Below are positions 34,479 to 43,212 of a stretch of DNA of 64,000 bases, one piece after another; within the stretch, counting starts at the first letter, position 1, and every line of letters starts with the position of its first letter. The DNA lies in the NCBI RefSeq assembly GCF_000520995.1, contig NZ_JACA01000014.1, positions 62,001 to 126,000 of the forward strand. The letters run 5' to 3'. The stretch comes from Aquimarina macrocephali JAMB N27. Its GTDB lineage: Bacteria; Bacteroidota; Bacteroidia; Flavobacteriales; Flavobacteriaceae. The translations under genes and the position numbers were made by a program. Under the pieces are notes generated by a model, which was not told where the DNA came from, did not search any database, and was given only the letters and a program-made list of their open reading frames with translations.

Positions 34479-35591
34479 CTATTTCTCAAGCCACCAGCTA
34501 TTTCCTTTTTTTAGAGCAAGATTTCCACTGGATTCTCTTTGAACAATAAGAAAACCAGTCTCTCCAAATTTATCTAATTGCTGTACATTAACAAAAGGTA
34601 GGTTTACATAATTTACTCCTTCAGCTGCACCTTTTTTAATAACCGGAGAAGTAAGAGAGCCATTGTAGGATTCCAGGTCAGTAAATTCCATTTTCATTAG
34701 TGGTCTGTTGCTATTGGCAATAAGTAAGTATCGTTGACCACCATTTTTGATTTCTACCATATCTACAGGGCTGTTACCACTTCCTAATTCTGCAATAGTT
34801 CTACCTTTATTATGTTTTCCGGGTTTAATGTTATCCATGGGGAAAATAACAAGAGGAGTACAGGTGTAACCAGCAATGATATGAGAACTACCTTTTATCG
34901 TAGTTGGTATAAATGCTTTTATAGGAGCATGAGTCTCATATTGACCATGCGCAGCATGATAAATCTCTAAAGAACCATAATCTTGTTTATCAGTGAAAGG
35001 AAAATCAACCGATCTGAAAGTAGAAGCAAATTCTTTATTACTTAGGCCAGAAAGCATTACTTTTCCAGAAGTATATTTGATATCTGCAACTGCCCATTTA
35101 CGAAGTTTTCTACCTCGTTTATCTTTCGCTTCTTTATGAACTGGATCTATTAATGAAGTTTTGCTATGAGATATATTATCGAGGGAAACTTTTTTTAGCT
35201 TATTATTCTCAACGCGAAACAATAGTACATTACCCGAACTATGATGAACAGAGAGGTAAATATTATTATTTTCTGGATTAACTACCATATCTGTGATTTG
35301 TATCTGATCGATGGCAGTGCCCAACATATCAGCAATTAATTTATCAAGAAAATCAATCTTCACCGTACTATTATCAACTTTTGGATGGGTACTTAGATCT
35401 ATTGCAACAATTTGTGCAGATTTGCTATCACCAATAAACAAAATACCTTCTGGTCCAAAGGTCATCGAATTGATAGAAGTAATACCAGGGTCACCGGTTT
35501 TAAAATTTGCTTTTAAAGAAGAATTAGCCAGAATAGGGTTTTCTAAAAAAGAAAGGATCAATAAAAGAACGAACGTTATTAATGTTTTCAT
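34479..35591 (-). CDS. Secreted beta-propeller-like protein
   Basis: A 370-residue exported protein with a signal peptide (TLITFVLLLILSFLENPILA). The body has spaced strands of NHL/WD-like type (SINSMTFGPEGILFIGD, DMVVNPENNNIYLSV, GSSHIIAGYTCTPLVIF, PVDMVEIKNGGQRYLLIAN), consistent with a six- or seven-bladed propeller. No active-site motif is recognised. The start ATG is at 35591. It leads a two-gene operon with the Ig-like gene and is divergent from the AraC gene. Confidence 0.78.
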   Translation of the reverse strand: MKTLITFVLLLILSFLENPILANSSLKANFKTGDPGITSINSMTFGPEGILFIGDSKSAQIVAIDLSTHPKVDNSTVKIDFLDKLIADMLGTAIDQIQITDMVVNPENNNIYLSVHHSSGNVLLFRVENNKLKKVSLDNISHSKTSLIDPVHKEAKDKRGRKLRKWAVADIKYTSGKVMLSGLSNKEFASTFRSVDFPFTDKQDYGSLEIYHAAHGQYETHAPIKAFIPTTIKGSSHIIAGYTCTPLVIFPMDNIKPGKHNKGRTIAELGSGNSPVDMVEIKNGGQRYLLIANSNRPLMKMEFTDLESYNGSLTSPVIKKGAAEGVNYVNLPFVNVQQLDKFGETGFLIVQRESSGNLALKKGNSWWLEK

Positions 35592-35776
35592 AATGTTTGA
35601 TTTATAGAATGATCAAAGTTCTTAAATGTAGGAAAAAAGAGCTATGTCCACAGTTAAAGAAATGCCAATATGAATTCTAATTTTTTAAACTATTTTAATG
35701 GCATTATATTTGTTTCTATACAATTCATGAATTTGATATTTTAGAAAGAAAGATTCATTTTTTGGCGATATACATT

Positions 35777-36565
35777 ATGATTGCATTAAAAACTAAAGAA
35801 TTTTTAGGAAAAACGACAGAGCAGTTTTCTTTTGAAAGTTATGATATTTCTATGGTAAAATATCACAAACCGGTTTCAGAAGATTGGCATTCTCATGAAA
35901 AATATCACCTTTCGTTGGTCTTGCAAGGAGGTAATCTAGAATCACGAAAAGGAAAAGACATTCAAGTCCTTCCAGGAAGTATCATACTGTATGATAAGTT
36001 AGAAGTACATAGAAATAGACATACCGCATTTCCGTCTGAGAATTTAAATATAGAAATTGATGATTCTTTTTTTGTGAAAAATGAACTGTCAACCTCGGAT
36101 TTTAGGAGTTCTATTCTTAAAAATACTGCTGTTCAATTTCAATTACTAAAAATATATAAGGAATTAAAGATAGATGATATATCTTCTTCAGATTCTATTC
36201 ACTCATCGTTACTAACATTATTTTCGGGATATACCAAGGTCATTGATTATAAACCTCTTTGGGTTGATGCTATTCGAGAGCTATTATGTGATCGATGGGA
36301 CGAATTTATTACATTAACAGAGTTATCACAAAAACTACAGATACATCCAGTTACAATTTCCAGATACTTTTCAAAATATTTTAATTGTACACTTGGAGAG
36401 TATATGCGCAGGATTAAAATTGAAAAAGCAATTTTGTTCTTAAAACACACTAACAAGCCTCTTACCGAAATTACATTTCTGTGTGGTTTTTTTGATCAAA
36501 GTCATTTTTCTAAAACTTTTAAACTCTGTACCGGGTTTAAACCGAATGAATTTAGAAGAATATAG
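35777..36565 (+). CDS. AraC family transcriptional regulator
   Basis: A 262-residue regulator from the ATG at 35777; the earlier frame opens with TTG at 35762. The N-terminal part (about 25-100) is cupin-like (DWHSHEKYHLSLVLQGG, VLPGSIILYDKLEVHRN). The C-terminal AraC domain (about 165-262) has two helix-turn-helix motifs, LSQKLQIHPVTISRYF and ITFLCGFFDQSHFSKTF. It lies between the divergent propeller gene and the S41 peptidase gene, either of which could be its target. Confidence 0.93.
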   Translation: MIALKTKEFLGKTTEQFSFESYDISMVKYHKPVSEDWHSHEKYHLSLVLQGGNLESRKGKDIQVLPGSIILYDKLEVHRNRHTAFPSENLNIEIDDSFFVKNELSTSDFRSSILKNTAVQFQLLKIYKELKIDDISSSDSIHSSLLTLFSGYTKVIDYKPLWVDAIRELLCDRWDEFITLTELSQKLQIHPVTISRYFSKYFNCTLGEYMRRIKIEKAILFLKHTNKPLTEITFLCGFFDQSHFSKTFKLCTGFKPNEFRRI

Positions 36566-36673
36566 AGGAGTGTGCTCCCGAGGTTAATTTCATCCTATTT
36601 TTCATGATTCTTTATTTGTTAATTTACATATGGCAAAAAGATCATTTGTCGATAATTAATAATTTCAACTTTC

Positions 36674-38005
36674 ATGAAACAAACAGTATTACAGAAAAGT
36701 AAAATGGTAATCGCATTTCTTTTCATCACAACATTTCTTTTTGCTCAATCTAATAATGATATCATTAAAGAAGCGCAAAAGCTATTAGAAGATAATTATA
36801 TCTTCTTAGATAAAGCAAAAGAAACCAATGCTCATTTGGATGCATTGATGAAAAAAGGTTTTTTTGATGATAAGTCACCATCAGATTTTGCTAAAGCATT
36901 CACCAAGGAGTTACGAAAAATCACAAAAGATAAGCATCTACGCTTTTTATCTCCCAGACCACCAGAACAATCTCAAGAAGATACAAAAGCTTCTTTTGTA
37001 CAAAACTTATCTAGATATAGACCTCCTATGTTAAGGGGATTTAAACTTATGAAAGCAAATATCGGTTATATAGACCTTGCTTATTTTGGTGGTTCTGAGG
37101 AACATTTGGCAAAAATAGATCAGGTTATGAATGATATGCTTATAGCAGATGCTATAATTATAGATATGAGAAGAAATGGAGGAGGAAGTCCAACAACAGT
37201 AAATTATTTATCGAGTTACTTCTTTAATGAGAAATTATTATTAAACACTATTTATTCGCGTGCTACTGATCACACCGAAGAATTATGGGTTGCAGATGTA
37301 AAAGGTGTTAAAAGACCTAAAGTGCCTGTTTATATTCTAACAAGCGATTATACATTTTCTGGTGCCGAAGATTTTTCATATACTATGCAAAGTAGAGGTA
37401 GAGCTACTATAATAGGGGAAATTACAGGAGGAGGAGCACACCCAACGAGAGGTTTTTCTTTGCCAAATGGATTTAGGATTGCTATACCTTTTGCAAGAAC
37501 TATAAACCCGGTTACCAAAACCAATTGGGAAGGTGTAGGAGTACAACCAGATATAAAAATGTCTGCAAATAAGGCTTTGGAAAAAGCAAAAGAACTAGCA
37601 TCAGTAAAAGCTGTGACATATAAAGATTCTTTTTTTGAGCCTTTAGAAAAAACTCTTGCAACCATAGAAAAAAATAAAACAACGAACCAAGAATCTAAAG
37701 CAGATATACACAAGCAACTTATTTTATTGACCAAAACAGGTATGATAAATGAAAGTGAAATTAATGCAATGGGGTATTATTATCTTCAAAATAATAAACC
37801 ACAAACAGCTTTAATAATTTTTGAATCTAATACTCAGTTATTTCCCGATTCTGCAAACGCCTGGGATAGTCTTGCTGAAAGTCATTTGGGGTTAGAAAAT
37901 AAAGAAAAAGCAATTGAATATTATGAGAAAGCAATTAAAATGGATCCCAAGGGAGGAGTAGGAGAAAATGCAAGAGGAATGCTAAAAAGGATTAAGTCGC
38001 AATAG
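36674..38005 (+). CDS. Exported S41 family serine peptidase with TPR repeats
   Basis: A 443-residue protein with a signal peptide (KMVIAFLFITTFLFAQ). The S41 peptidase domain (about 120-300) has IGYIDLAYFG, IIDMRRNGGGSPT and the nucleophile Ser229 in DYTFSGAEDF, then GEITGGGAHPTRGF. It lacks a PDZ domain, unlike CtpA. Residues of about 345-440 form TPR-like helices (ESNTQLFPDSANAWDSLAES, YYEKAIKMDP). It probably digests peptides in the periplasm or at the surface. It ends at a strong terminator and lies just after the AraC gene. Confidence 0.93.
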   Translation: MKQTVLQKSKMVIAFLFITTFLFAQSNNDIIKEAQKLLEDNYIFLDKAKETNAHLDALMKKGFFDDKSPSDFAKAFTKELRKITKDKHLRFLSPRPPEQSQEDTKASFVQNLSRYRPPMLRGFKLMKANIGYIDLAYFGGSEEHLAKIDQVMNDMLIADAIIIDMRRNGGGSPTTVNYLSSYFFNEKLLLNTIYSRATDHTEELWVADVKGVKRPKVPVYILTSDYTFSGAEDFSYTMQSRGRATIIGEITGGGAHPTRGFSLPNGFRIAIPFARTINPVTKTNWEGVGVQPDIKMSANKALEKAKELASVKAVTYKDSFFEPLEKTLATIEKNKTTNQESKADIHKQLILLTKTGMINESEINAMGYYYLQNNKPQTALIIFESNTQLFPDSANAWDSLAESHLGLENKEKAIEYYEKAIKMDPKGGVGENARGMLKRIKSQ

Positions 38006-38053
38006 TTATGTAAAGTAATACATATGTGATTATTAAGTGTACTATTAAAATCA

Positions 38054-38110
38054 CAAAACAAAACGTCAGGTTAGTTCTAATTTTTATAGAATTAACCTGG
38101 CGTTTTGTTT
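38054..38110. terminator. Intrinsic terminator of the S41 gene
   Basis: A long inverted repeat (core AAAACGTCAGGTTA with TAACCTGGCGTTTT, continuing inward through TTCTA/TAGAA) lies just past the S41 stop and runs into TTGTTTTA. It can also serve the convergent XRE gene. Confidence 0.88.
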
Positions 38111-38186
38111 TATACCTATATCAAACCTTGTATCCAATACTTAAACCTAACTATGGATTGGCCCAAATAGAAGAGAAGAAGTAAAA

Positions 38187-38396
38187 TTATTTCTCTTTAT
38201 GGTCAATAATATCTCTTATTTCTACTCCCATATAATCGGCAATTTTCTTTAGCCGCTCAAAATCTTTTACCAGATCTTTTCGCTTAACCACATAATCTCC
38301 TGCCTGTGGACTAACTCCTAAAGCTTTTGATATGCCGTATACCGTTTTAGCTCCTTTACTTTTTCTAAGGAGCCTTTTTAATTTCTTATTAATCAT
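38187..38396 (-). CDS. Small XRE/Cro-type DNA-binding protein
   Basis: A 69-residue basic protein that is essentially one helix-turn-helix: TVYGISKALGVSPQAGDYVV followed by LKKIADYMGVEIRDII. This resembles a Cro/C1-type domain without a sensor domain. A complete Bacteroidetes promoter sits so close that the transcript would begin at or next to the ATG. A 16-base perfect palindrome overlaps that promoter, which suggests self-repression and control of the divergent exported-protein gene. Confidence 0.8.
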   Translation of the reverse strand: MINKKLKRLLRKSKGAKTVYGISKALGVSPQAGDYVVKRKDLVKDFERLKKIADYMGVEIRDIIDHKEK

Positions 38397-38401
38397 AAAA
38401 A

Positions 38402-38432
38402 CAAATATACATATAACATTTGATTAATCAAA
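38402..38432 (-). promoter_or_regulatory. Promoter of the XRE gene
   Basis: On the minus strand TTTG at 38432-38429, exactly 19 bases, then TATATTTG at 38409-38402, the full Bacteroidetes consensus. The -7 box ends 5 bases before the ATG at 38396, which predicts a nearly leaderless mRNA. Confidence 0.75.
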
Positions 38433-38433
38433 T
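38418..38433. promoter_or_regulatory. Perfect 16-base palindrome, candidate XRE operator
   Basis: ATTTGATTAATCAAAT reads the same on both strands and covers the -33 box of the XRE promoter. It also lies about 20 bases before the -33 box of the divergent gene, so one protein bound here could affect both. Confidence 0.6.
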
Positions 38434-38453
38434 AAATTTTTATTAAAAAAATA

Positions 38454-38484
38454 TTTGAATATTAAAAAAATGTTTGTATATTTG
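38454..38484 (+). promoter_or_regulatory. Promoter of the small exported-protein gene
   Basis: TTTG at 38454-38457, then 19 bases, then TATATTTG at 38477-38484 gives the full consensus on the plus strand, 27 bases before the ATG at 38512. Confidence 0.8.
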
Positions 38485-38511
38485 TAGCATACAAATTCAA
38501 ATCATCAAACT

Positions 38512-38862
38512 ATGAAACTTTTATTTGCAACAGTACTATTTTGCGTGTCTATCGGAAATGCAACTCCCTCTAAAACAGAACCTCGTACTGATAAAAAAGA
38601 GAAAACAGAACGTAAAAAAGAAGTTGAAAAGAAAACATCATTGAACAAAAATGTTCACTCTCTGAAAAAATGGAAAATGACGATTGAATATGTTAATGGT
38701 AATACGATATCGAAGACGATTGTTGTAAGCAAAAACTCACGTCTAAGTGCATTACAAACTGCTTTTGAAGAAGCAGAGAAGCACTTAAAAAATATAAAAA
38801 ACGTAAAAGAATACAATATATCTCCTGTAACCAGTTCTTATGTGCTATTAGCAGGTGATTAA
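38512..38862 (+). CDS. Small exported Lys-rich protein of unknown function
   Basis: A 116-residue protein with a signal peptide (LLFATVLFCVSIGNA). A very charged Lys/Glu linker (residues 25-50) is followed by a small beta-alpha unit (KMTIEYVNGNTISKTIVV, then the helix LQTAFEEAEKHLKNIK). It belongs to no family I recognise. Its promoter is divergent from that of the XRE gene and shares its palindrome. A terminator follows, so it is a single-gene unit. Confidence 0.75.
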   Translation: MKLLFATVLFCVSIGNATPSKTEPRTDKKEKTERKKEVEKKTSLNKNVHSLKKWKMTIEYVNGNTISKTIVVSKNSRLSALQTAFEEAEKHLKNIKNVKEYNISPVTSSYVLLAGD

Positions 38863-38900
38863 GAATTAATCAGTAACCCCTGAACTTACCTATTTTAATA

Positions 38901-38936
38901 AAAAAAGAAGCCACATTGTGTGGCTTCTTTTTTTTA
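38901..38936. terminator. Intrinsic terminator of the small exported-protein gene
   Basis: AGAAGCCACA and TGTGGCTTCT form a perfect 10-base stem with a 3-base loop, flanked by an A run and a T run. Confidence 0.93.
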
Positions 38937-39047
38937 TGAATCAAACGGAATATTTATAAATTGGTACGAAACAAGGATTTTTTTATAATGAAGTGGTTTA
39001 ATGTGTAACTATTTTTGAACATATTCGTCATATTTTAAACGACCAAG

Positions 39048-39608
39048 ATGTCATCAAAGCTTCAATACATAATAAAGTACACCTGGATAGGTCTTGTTGC
39101 TATATGTTTGTTGATATATTTTATTTACCCAGACCTGTTTACAAAAGAAAAAATCGCTTCTTTTGTAGGGCAGTTTCATAAATATGCTTGGATGGCTTAT
39201 TTTTTAATACATATTATAAGAGGTTTTATCTTATTACCCAGTACACCTTTAATTTTTGCTGGCGTATTATTGTTTCCCAATAATTTAGTTTGGGTGCTCA
39301 TTATCTCTTTAACGGGGATTCTTGCATCATCATTACTAATCTATTTTTTTTCGAATAGACTGGGTTTTTCTAATGTATTTAAAAGAGATAATACTAAATT
39401 TAATCTTATAGAAAATAGATTATTGGGTAAAAATGGTTATTTATATATTATCCTCTGGTCTTTTATTCCGATAGTACCTACGGATTTAATTTGTTACCTA
39501 TCCGGTGCTATTAAAATCAAAATTCCAGTATTTATAACCTCCATTTTATTAGGAGAGTTGGTTTTATGTTCAATTTATATCTTTGGTAGCGCATTCATCA
39601 TCAATTAG
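39048..39608 (+). CDS. VTT-domain (TVP38/DedA-like) membrane protein
   Basis: A 186-residue integral membrane protein with about five helices. The VTT pattern is visible: IIRGFILLPSTPLIFAGVLL for the first reentrant segment and FIPIVPTDLICYLSGAIKI for the second. Family members are linked to lipid scrambling and membrane homeostasis. It lies 23 bases before a probable phospholipid methyltransferase gene on the same strand, which supports a lipid-related role (inference). Confidence 0.88.
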   Translation: MSSKLQYIIKYTWIGLVAICLLIYFIYPDLFTKEKIASFVGQFHKYAWMAYFLIHIIRGFILLPSTPLIFAGVLLFPNNLVWVLIISLTGILASSLLIYFFSNRLGFSNVFKRDNTKFNLIENRLLGKNGYLYIILWSFIPIVPTDLICYLSGAIKIKIPVFITSILLGELVLCSIYIFGSAFIIN

Positions 39609-39631
39609 AAAACAATCATAATCAAAAAATC

Positions 39632-40171
39632 ATGTCAAACTTTTTCACAATTACTGCTTTAAAAAACCTAAAACAAACAGGAAGCTTATTTCGAAGTTCT
39701 AAAACATTAGCAAATAAACTTGTTGAACCTTTGGGTAATAATAAAGATTTGGTAGTAATTGAGTTAGGTGCTGGTGATGGAATAATTACGAAACAAATTT
39801 TAAGCAAAATAGGAGGGAATTCTTATTTACATTCCTTTGAAATAAACCTTTCATTTGTACCTATATTAGAGAATATAAATGATGAACGTTTAACGATACA
39901 TAATACATGTGTATCTAATTTAGCTACTATTTTTTCTGAAAATAAAGTAGATTTTGTAGTGTCTTGTTTGCCTTTAGCGAATATTGAACATACTTTTAAA
40001 AAACAACTAATCGAAGATGTGAAATTTATACTCAAAGATAACGGAAGCCTGATTCAGTATCAATATTCTAAAAAAGATTTAGAGTTTTTAAAAAACAACT
40101 TTGCAGATACAAGCACAACGCTTTGTATTAAAAATATTCCACCAGCATTTATTTATAATTGCAAAAACTAA
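39632..40171 (+). CDS. Phospholipid N-methyltransferase-like SAM enzyme
   Basis: A 179-residue class I methyltransferase of the PmtA/rRNA adenine dimethylase type. The start FFTITALKNLKQTGSLFRSSKTLA matches the family pattern of a FxxxxKxxGxxxPSS region. Motif I is VIELGAGDGIITKQI, and the active-site segment is CLPLANIEHTF. It is close in size to bacterial phosphatidylethanolamine methyltransferases. It pairs with the VTT membrane protein gene upstream. A phospholipid rather than rRNA substrate is inferred from the motif and context. Confidence 0.8.
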   Translation: MSNFFTITALKNLKQTGSLFRSSKTLANKLVEPLGNNKDLVVIELGAGDGIITKQILSKIGGNSYLHSFEINLSFVPILENINDERLTIHNTCVSNLATIFSENKVDFVVSCLPLANIEHTFKKQLIEDVKFILKDNGSLIQYQYSKKDLEFLKNNFADTSTTLCIKNIPPAFIYNCKN

Positions 40172-40276
40172 ATACCATTATTTTTTAGTGTAGTACAGAT
40201 CTATATCAATTACAACCTAACTTAATTTCTAAGATAAATTATATTTTCTTTCTTTCCTCTTAAAATTAATACACTT

Positions 40277-40987
40277 CTATCCATTAGAACTATACAGCTT
40301 ATAAATACTACTCTTATATGTCTGGCCTATAGGGATTTTGTGAGTATCGATCAAGATTCTATTGCCCTCAATAGTTTCTATTTTATCGATAGCAACAATA
40401 AAAGATTTATGAACTCGTATAAAGTTATCTTTTGACAAAACCTCTTCCAGAGATGATATTTTTTCATGACTAACGATCATACCTTCATTAAGATAGAGTT
40501 TTGTGTAATTTCCATAAGCTTCAATAAACAAAATTGTTTCTGTAGCTATTTGATGATATTTTTTGTCTCCTTTTATAAAGAAGCGAGTTTGTTTTACAGT
40601 AGGAGATGGTTGTGGTGTGGTTGTATTATTTTTTACAACCGTATTAATAGTCTTATTGATAGCTTTTACAAATCGCTCAAAAGGAAAAGGTTTTAATAAG
40701 TAATCTGTGATTTCTAGCTCATAACCTTCGATAGCAAACTCTTTATACGCCGTTGTAACAATAACCTTAGGAGGGTTAGATAGTGTTTTTAAGAACTCAA
40801 AACCTGACAATTTTGGCATATTAATATCTAAAAATATAAGATCTACCTGTTCTTGATTAAGCATTTGCATTGCCTCGAAAGCATCATAACAGTTACCAGC
40901 TTTTTCCAGATGTGGTAAATTATTGCAATACCCTTCGATAATACGATGTGCAATAGGTTCGTCGTCTATAATAATGTATCGTATCAT
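40277..40987 (-). CDS. LytTR family response regulator, module A
   Basis: A 236-residue regulator with receiver (IIDDEPIA, phospho-acceptor in LIFLDINMPKLSG, TTAY, LLKPFP) and a C-terminal LytTR domain (ILFIEAYGNYTKLYL, FIRVHKSFIVA, IPIGQTYK). It is the second gene of a leftward pair and overlaps the kinase gene by 4 bases. Its closest relative in the window is the module B regulator, with which it shares long stretches such as KTLSNPPK and VTTAYKEFA. Confidence 0.95.
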   Translation of the reverse strand: MIRYIIIDDEPIAHRIIEGYCNNLPHLEKAGNCYDAFEAMQMLNQEQVDLIFLDINMPKLSGFEFLKTLSNPPKVIVTTAYKEFAIEGYELEITDYLLKPFPFERFVKAINKTINTVVKNNTTTPQPSPTVKQTRFFIKGDKKYHQIATETILFIEAYGNYTKLYLNEGMIVSHEKISSLEEVLSKDNFIRVHKSFIVAIDKIETIEGNRILIDTHKIPIGQTYKSSIYKLYSSNG

Positions 40988-42111
40988 TGTATATCTATCT
41001 CTAAGGTTGTCTTGTAAACGGTTTTGTCTTTTTCGATAAGTAGTTTATGTTTTTTTGGATAAATAAGTTTTAACCTGTCTTTTAAATTATCCAATCCAAT
41101 CCCATGTTGACTAGTTTCTTTTGGTTCTTCATAATTATTTTCAATACAAAATGAAATAATATCGTCTTTGGCTGTTAAATTAATATGAATATAAGCATCT
41201 TTTGTTAATCGTTCTACGCCATGTTTAAAAGCATTTTCTAGCAAAATGATAAACAACAAAGGTGCAATCTTATCATCTTCATCATAAGTATAATCAAATG
41301 TTATAACCACTTTTTTTTGATACCGTATTTTATGTAATTCTATATAATTCTCTAAATATTTGATTTCATCTTTTAATGATACAACATCTTGCTTACCTTC
41401 ATAAATAGTATATCGCATCATATCAGATAGTTTTAGAACTACTTCTGGAGCACTATCAGATTTTTCTACTGTTAAGCCATATAAATTATTTAATGTATTA
41501 AAAAAGAAATGTGGATTTACCTGGCTTTTTAATAAAGCCAACTCAGCTTTCCCTTTTTCTGCTTTCAATGTCTTTAGCCATTTCCATTGCTCAAATAACC
41601 AAAGCATAATTAGAATGGGTATAGGTAATGTAAGAATAATGAATGCAATATCTTTTTCATCATTTAAATAAGTGTCTAAGTTTTTAGAAAACAAGCGAAC
41701 ATAAAAGAAATAGGATATTGCAATTGTATAGATTACTAGAATGAACAGCTTATATTTCTTAAAAAATGAAGAAAATAACACATAAAAAACACCTAGCCAG
41801 AACAATGTAATTAGAAATATAACGATAGGGTTATCTGGGATTTTCCAATAACTATCTACTGTAATGGCTACTATGAGTAAAAGTATTAGTCCAAGTATTT
41901 TGTATACTACAATTTTATTTTTCTTAAAATATTTGAATTTATAAATAGGAAGTGAGGTAACGAACCACCAAAATGTAAAAATGACAATAACCTCTATATA
42001 CTCATCTTCCGGAATTTTAATGAACCCTATATATTCTAAATATAGTATTGTAAAGAAGACCACAAAAAAACCAATTAGAAAAGCTTTATATTTTTTCAAA
42101 AATGTAATCAT
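40984..42111 (-). CDS. LytS-type sensor histidine kinase, module A
   Basis: A 375-residue membrane kinase from the ATG at 42111; the longer frame opens with TTG at 42147. Six predicted transmembrane helices in the first 185 residues are followed by the PF06580 kinase domain with VNPHFFFNTLNNLYGL (phospho-acceptor His), the N-box ILLENAFKHGVE and the G-box GIGLDNLKDRL. It overlaps the regulator gene by 4 bases and is divergent from the module A ABC genes, suggesting that the exporter is its target or its sensing partner. Confidence 0.94.
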   Translation of the reverse strand: MITFLKKYKAFLIGFFVVFFTILYLEYIGFIKIPEDEYIEVIVIFTFWWFVTSLPIYKFKYFKKNKIVVYKILGLILLLIVAITVDSYWKIPDNPIVIFLITLFWLGVFYVLFSSFFKKYKLFILVIYTIAISYFFYVRLFSKNLDTYLNDEKDIAFIILTLPIPILIMLWLFEQWKWLKTLKAEKGKAELALLKSQVNPHFFFNTLNNLYGLTVEKSDSAPEVVLKLSDMMRYTIYEGKQDVVSLKDEIKYLENYIELHKIRYQKKVVITFDYTYDEDDKIAPLLFIILLENAFKHGVERLTKDAYIHINLTAKDDIISFCIENNYEEPKETSQHGIGLDNLKDRLKLIYPKKHKLLIEKDKTVYKTTLEIDIQ

Positions 42112-42151
42112 ATCCACAAAAATACTGATGTTATAGTGTCTTGACAATAAA

Positions 42152-42162
42152 TTTGATGAACG
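42152..42162 (+). promoter_or_regulatory. Shared 11-base word in the module A control region
   Basis: TTTGATGAACG occurs here and again, unchanged, at 57091-57101 before module B, in the same orientation relative to the kinase gene. A degraded copy (TTTGCATAA) lies 20 bases further on. It is a candidate regulator-binding box. The promoters of both module A transcripts must lie in 42112-42321. Confidence 0.4.
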
Positions 42163-42321
42163 ATACTTTTTTTTGCATAAACACTTTCTTTTTTTGAATC
42201 AACCTTATTTGTATCTATTATACATGTTTGTATTGATTTTTTTAGTGTAGTGGTCATAAAAGTTGGTTAGTGATCTCATTTCCGAATAGGTTCGTATCAG
42301 AAATCATTAATTAATCAAACT

Positions 42322-43209
42322 ATGAACAGATTACATATTCAAAATTTATCTAAGACGTATCCTAATGGAGTAAAAGCTCTGGATAATGTTTCTTTTACTA
42401 TTACAAACGGAATGTTTGGATTATTAGGTCCTAACGGGGCAGGAAAGTCATCTTTAATGAGGACAATTGCCGCTTTGCAGGAACCTACATCGGGTACTAT
42501 AATTTTTAATGATAAAAATATTGTTAGCAACCCCCAGGAAATTAGAAATCATTTAGGGTATTTACCGCAGGAATTTGGGGTGTATCCTAAGATCAGTGCC
42601 CAAAATTTACTTCATCATATTGCTGTTCTAAAAGGAATATCCAGCAAAAGTGAACGTAAGGATCAGGTAGAAGCACTGTTACAACAAACAAACTTATATC
42701 AACATCGCAAAAAAGCAGTACATACGTTTTCTGGAGGTATGCGTCAACGTTTTGGAGTAGCCCAAGCTTTATTGGGTAATCCGCAACTCATTATTGTAGA
42801 TGAACCTACTGCAGGATTAGATCCCGAGGAACGTAATCGATTTTTGAACTTATTAAGTGAGATAGGGGAGAATGTTATTGTTATTCTATCAACTCATATC
42901 GTAGAAGATGTTCGCGATTTATGTGCAAATATGGCTATCATGGGTGAAGGAAAAATTATAAAACAAGGCAACCCCATAGAGCTTACAAAAACATTAGTCG
43001 GAAATGTCTGGACAAAAACCATAACAAAAGAAGATCTCCAGTTTTATAAAGAGCAGTTTAATGTAATCTCTACACGACTAGTTTCTGGAAAAACACAGAT
43101 TCAGGTTTTTGCCGAAACAACTCCTGAAAAAGGATTTGAAACTATGAAACCTGATCTTGAAAGTGTGTATTTCTCTACATTATTTAATAATCAACCTATA
43201 AAAAGCTAA
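42322..43209 (+). CDS. ABC transporter ATP-binding protein, module A
   Basis: A 295-residue ATPase with Walker A (GPNGAGKSS), LGYLPQEFGVYP, signature (FSGGMRQRFG), Walker B (LIIVDEPTAGLDPEER) and the H-loop (STHIVEDV). It ends 3 bases before the permease/peptidase gene, so the two form one exporter. It is very similar in order and wording to the module B ATPase (for example LSKTYPNGVKAL and TITNGMFGLLGPNG), so one is a duplicate of the other. Confidence 0.96.
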   Translation: MNRLHIQNLSKTYPNGVKALDNVSFTITNGMFGLLGPNGAGKSSLMRTIAALQEPTSGTIIFNDKNIVSNPQEIRNHLGYLPQEFGVYPKISAQNLLHHIAVLKGISSKSERKDQVEALLQQTNLYQHRKKAVHTFSGGMRQRFGVAQALLGNPQLIIVDEPTAGLDPEERNRFLNLLSEIGENVIVILSTHIVEDVRDLCANMAIMGEGKIIKQGNPIELTKTLVGNVWTKTITKEDLQFYKEQFNVISTRLVSGKTQIQVFAETTPEKGFETMKPDLESVYFSTLFNNQPIKS

Positions 43210-43212
43210 GTT

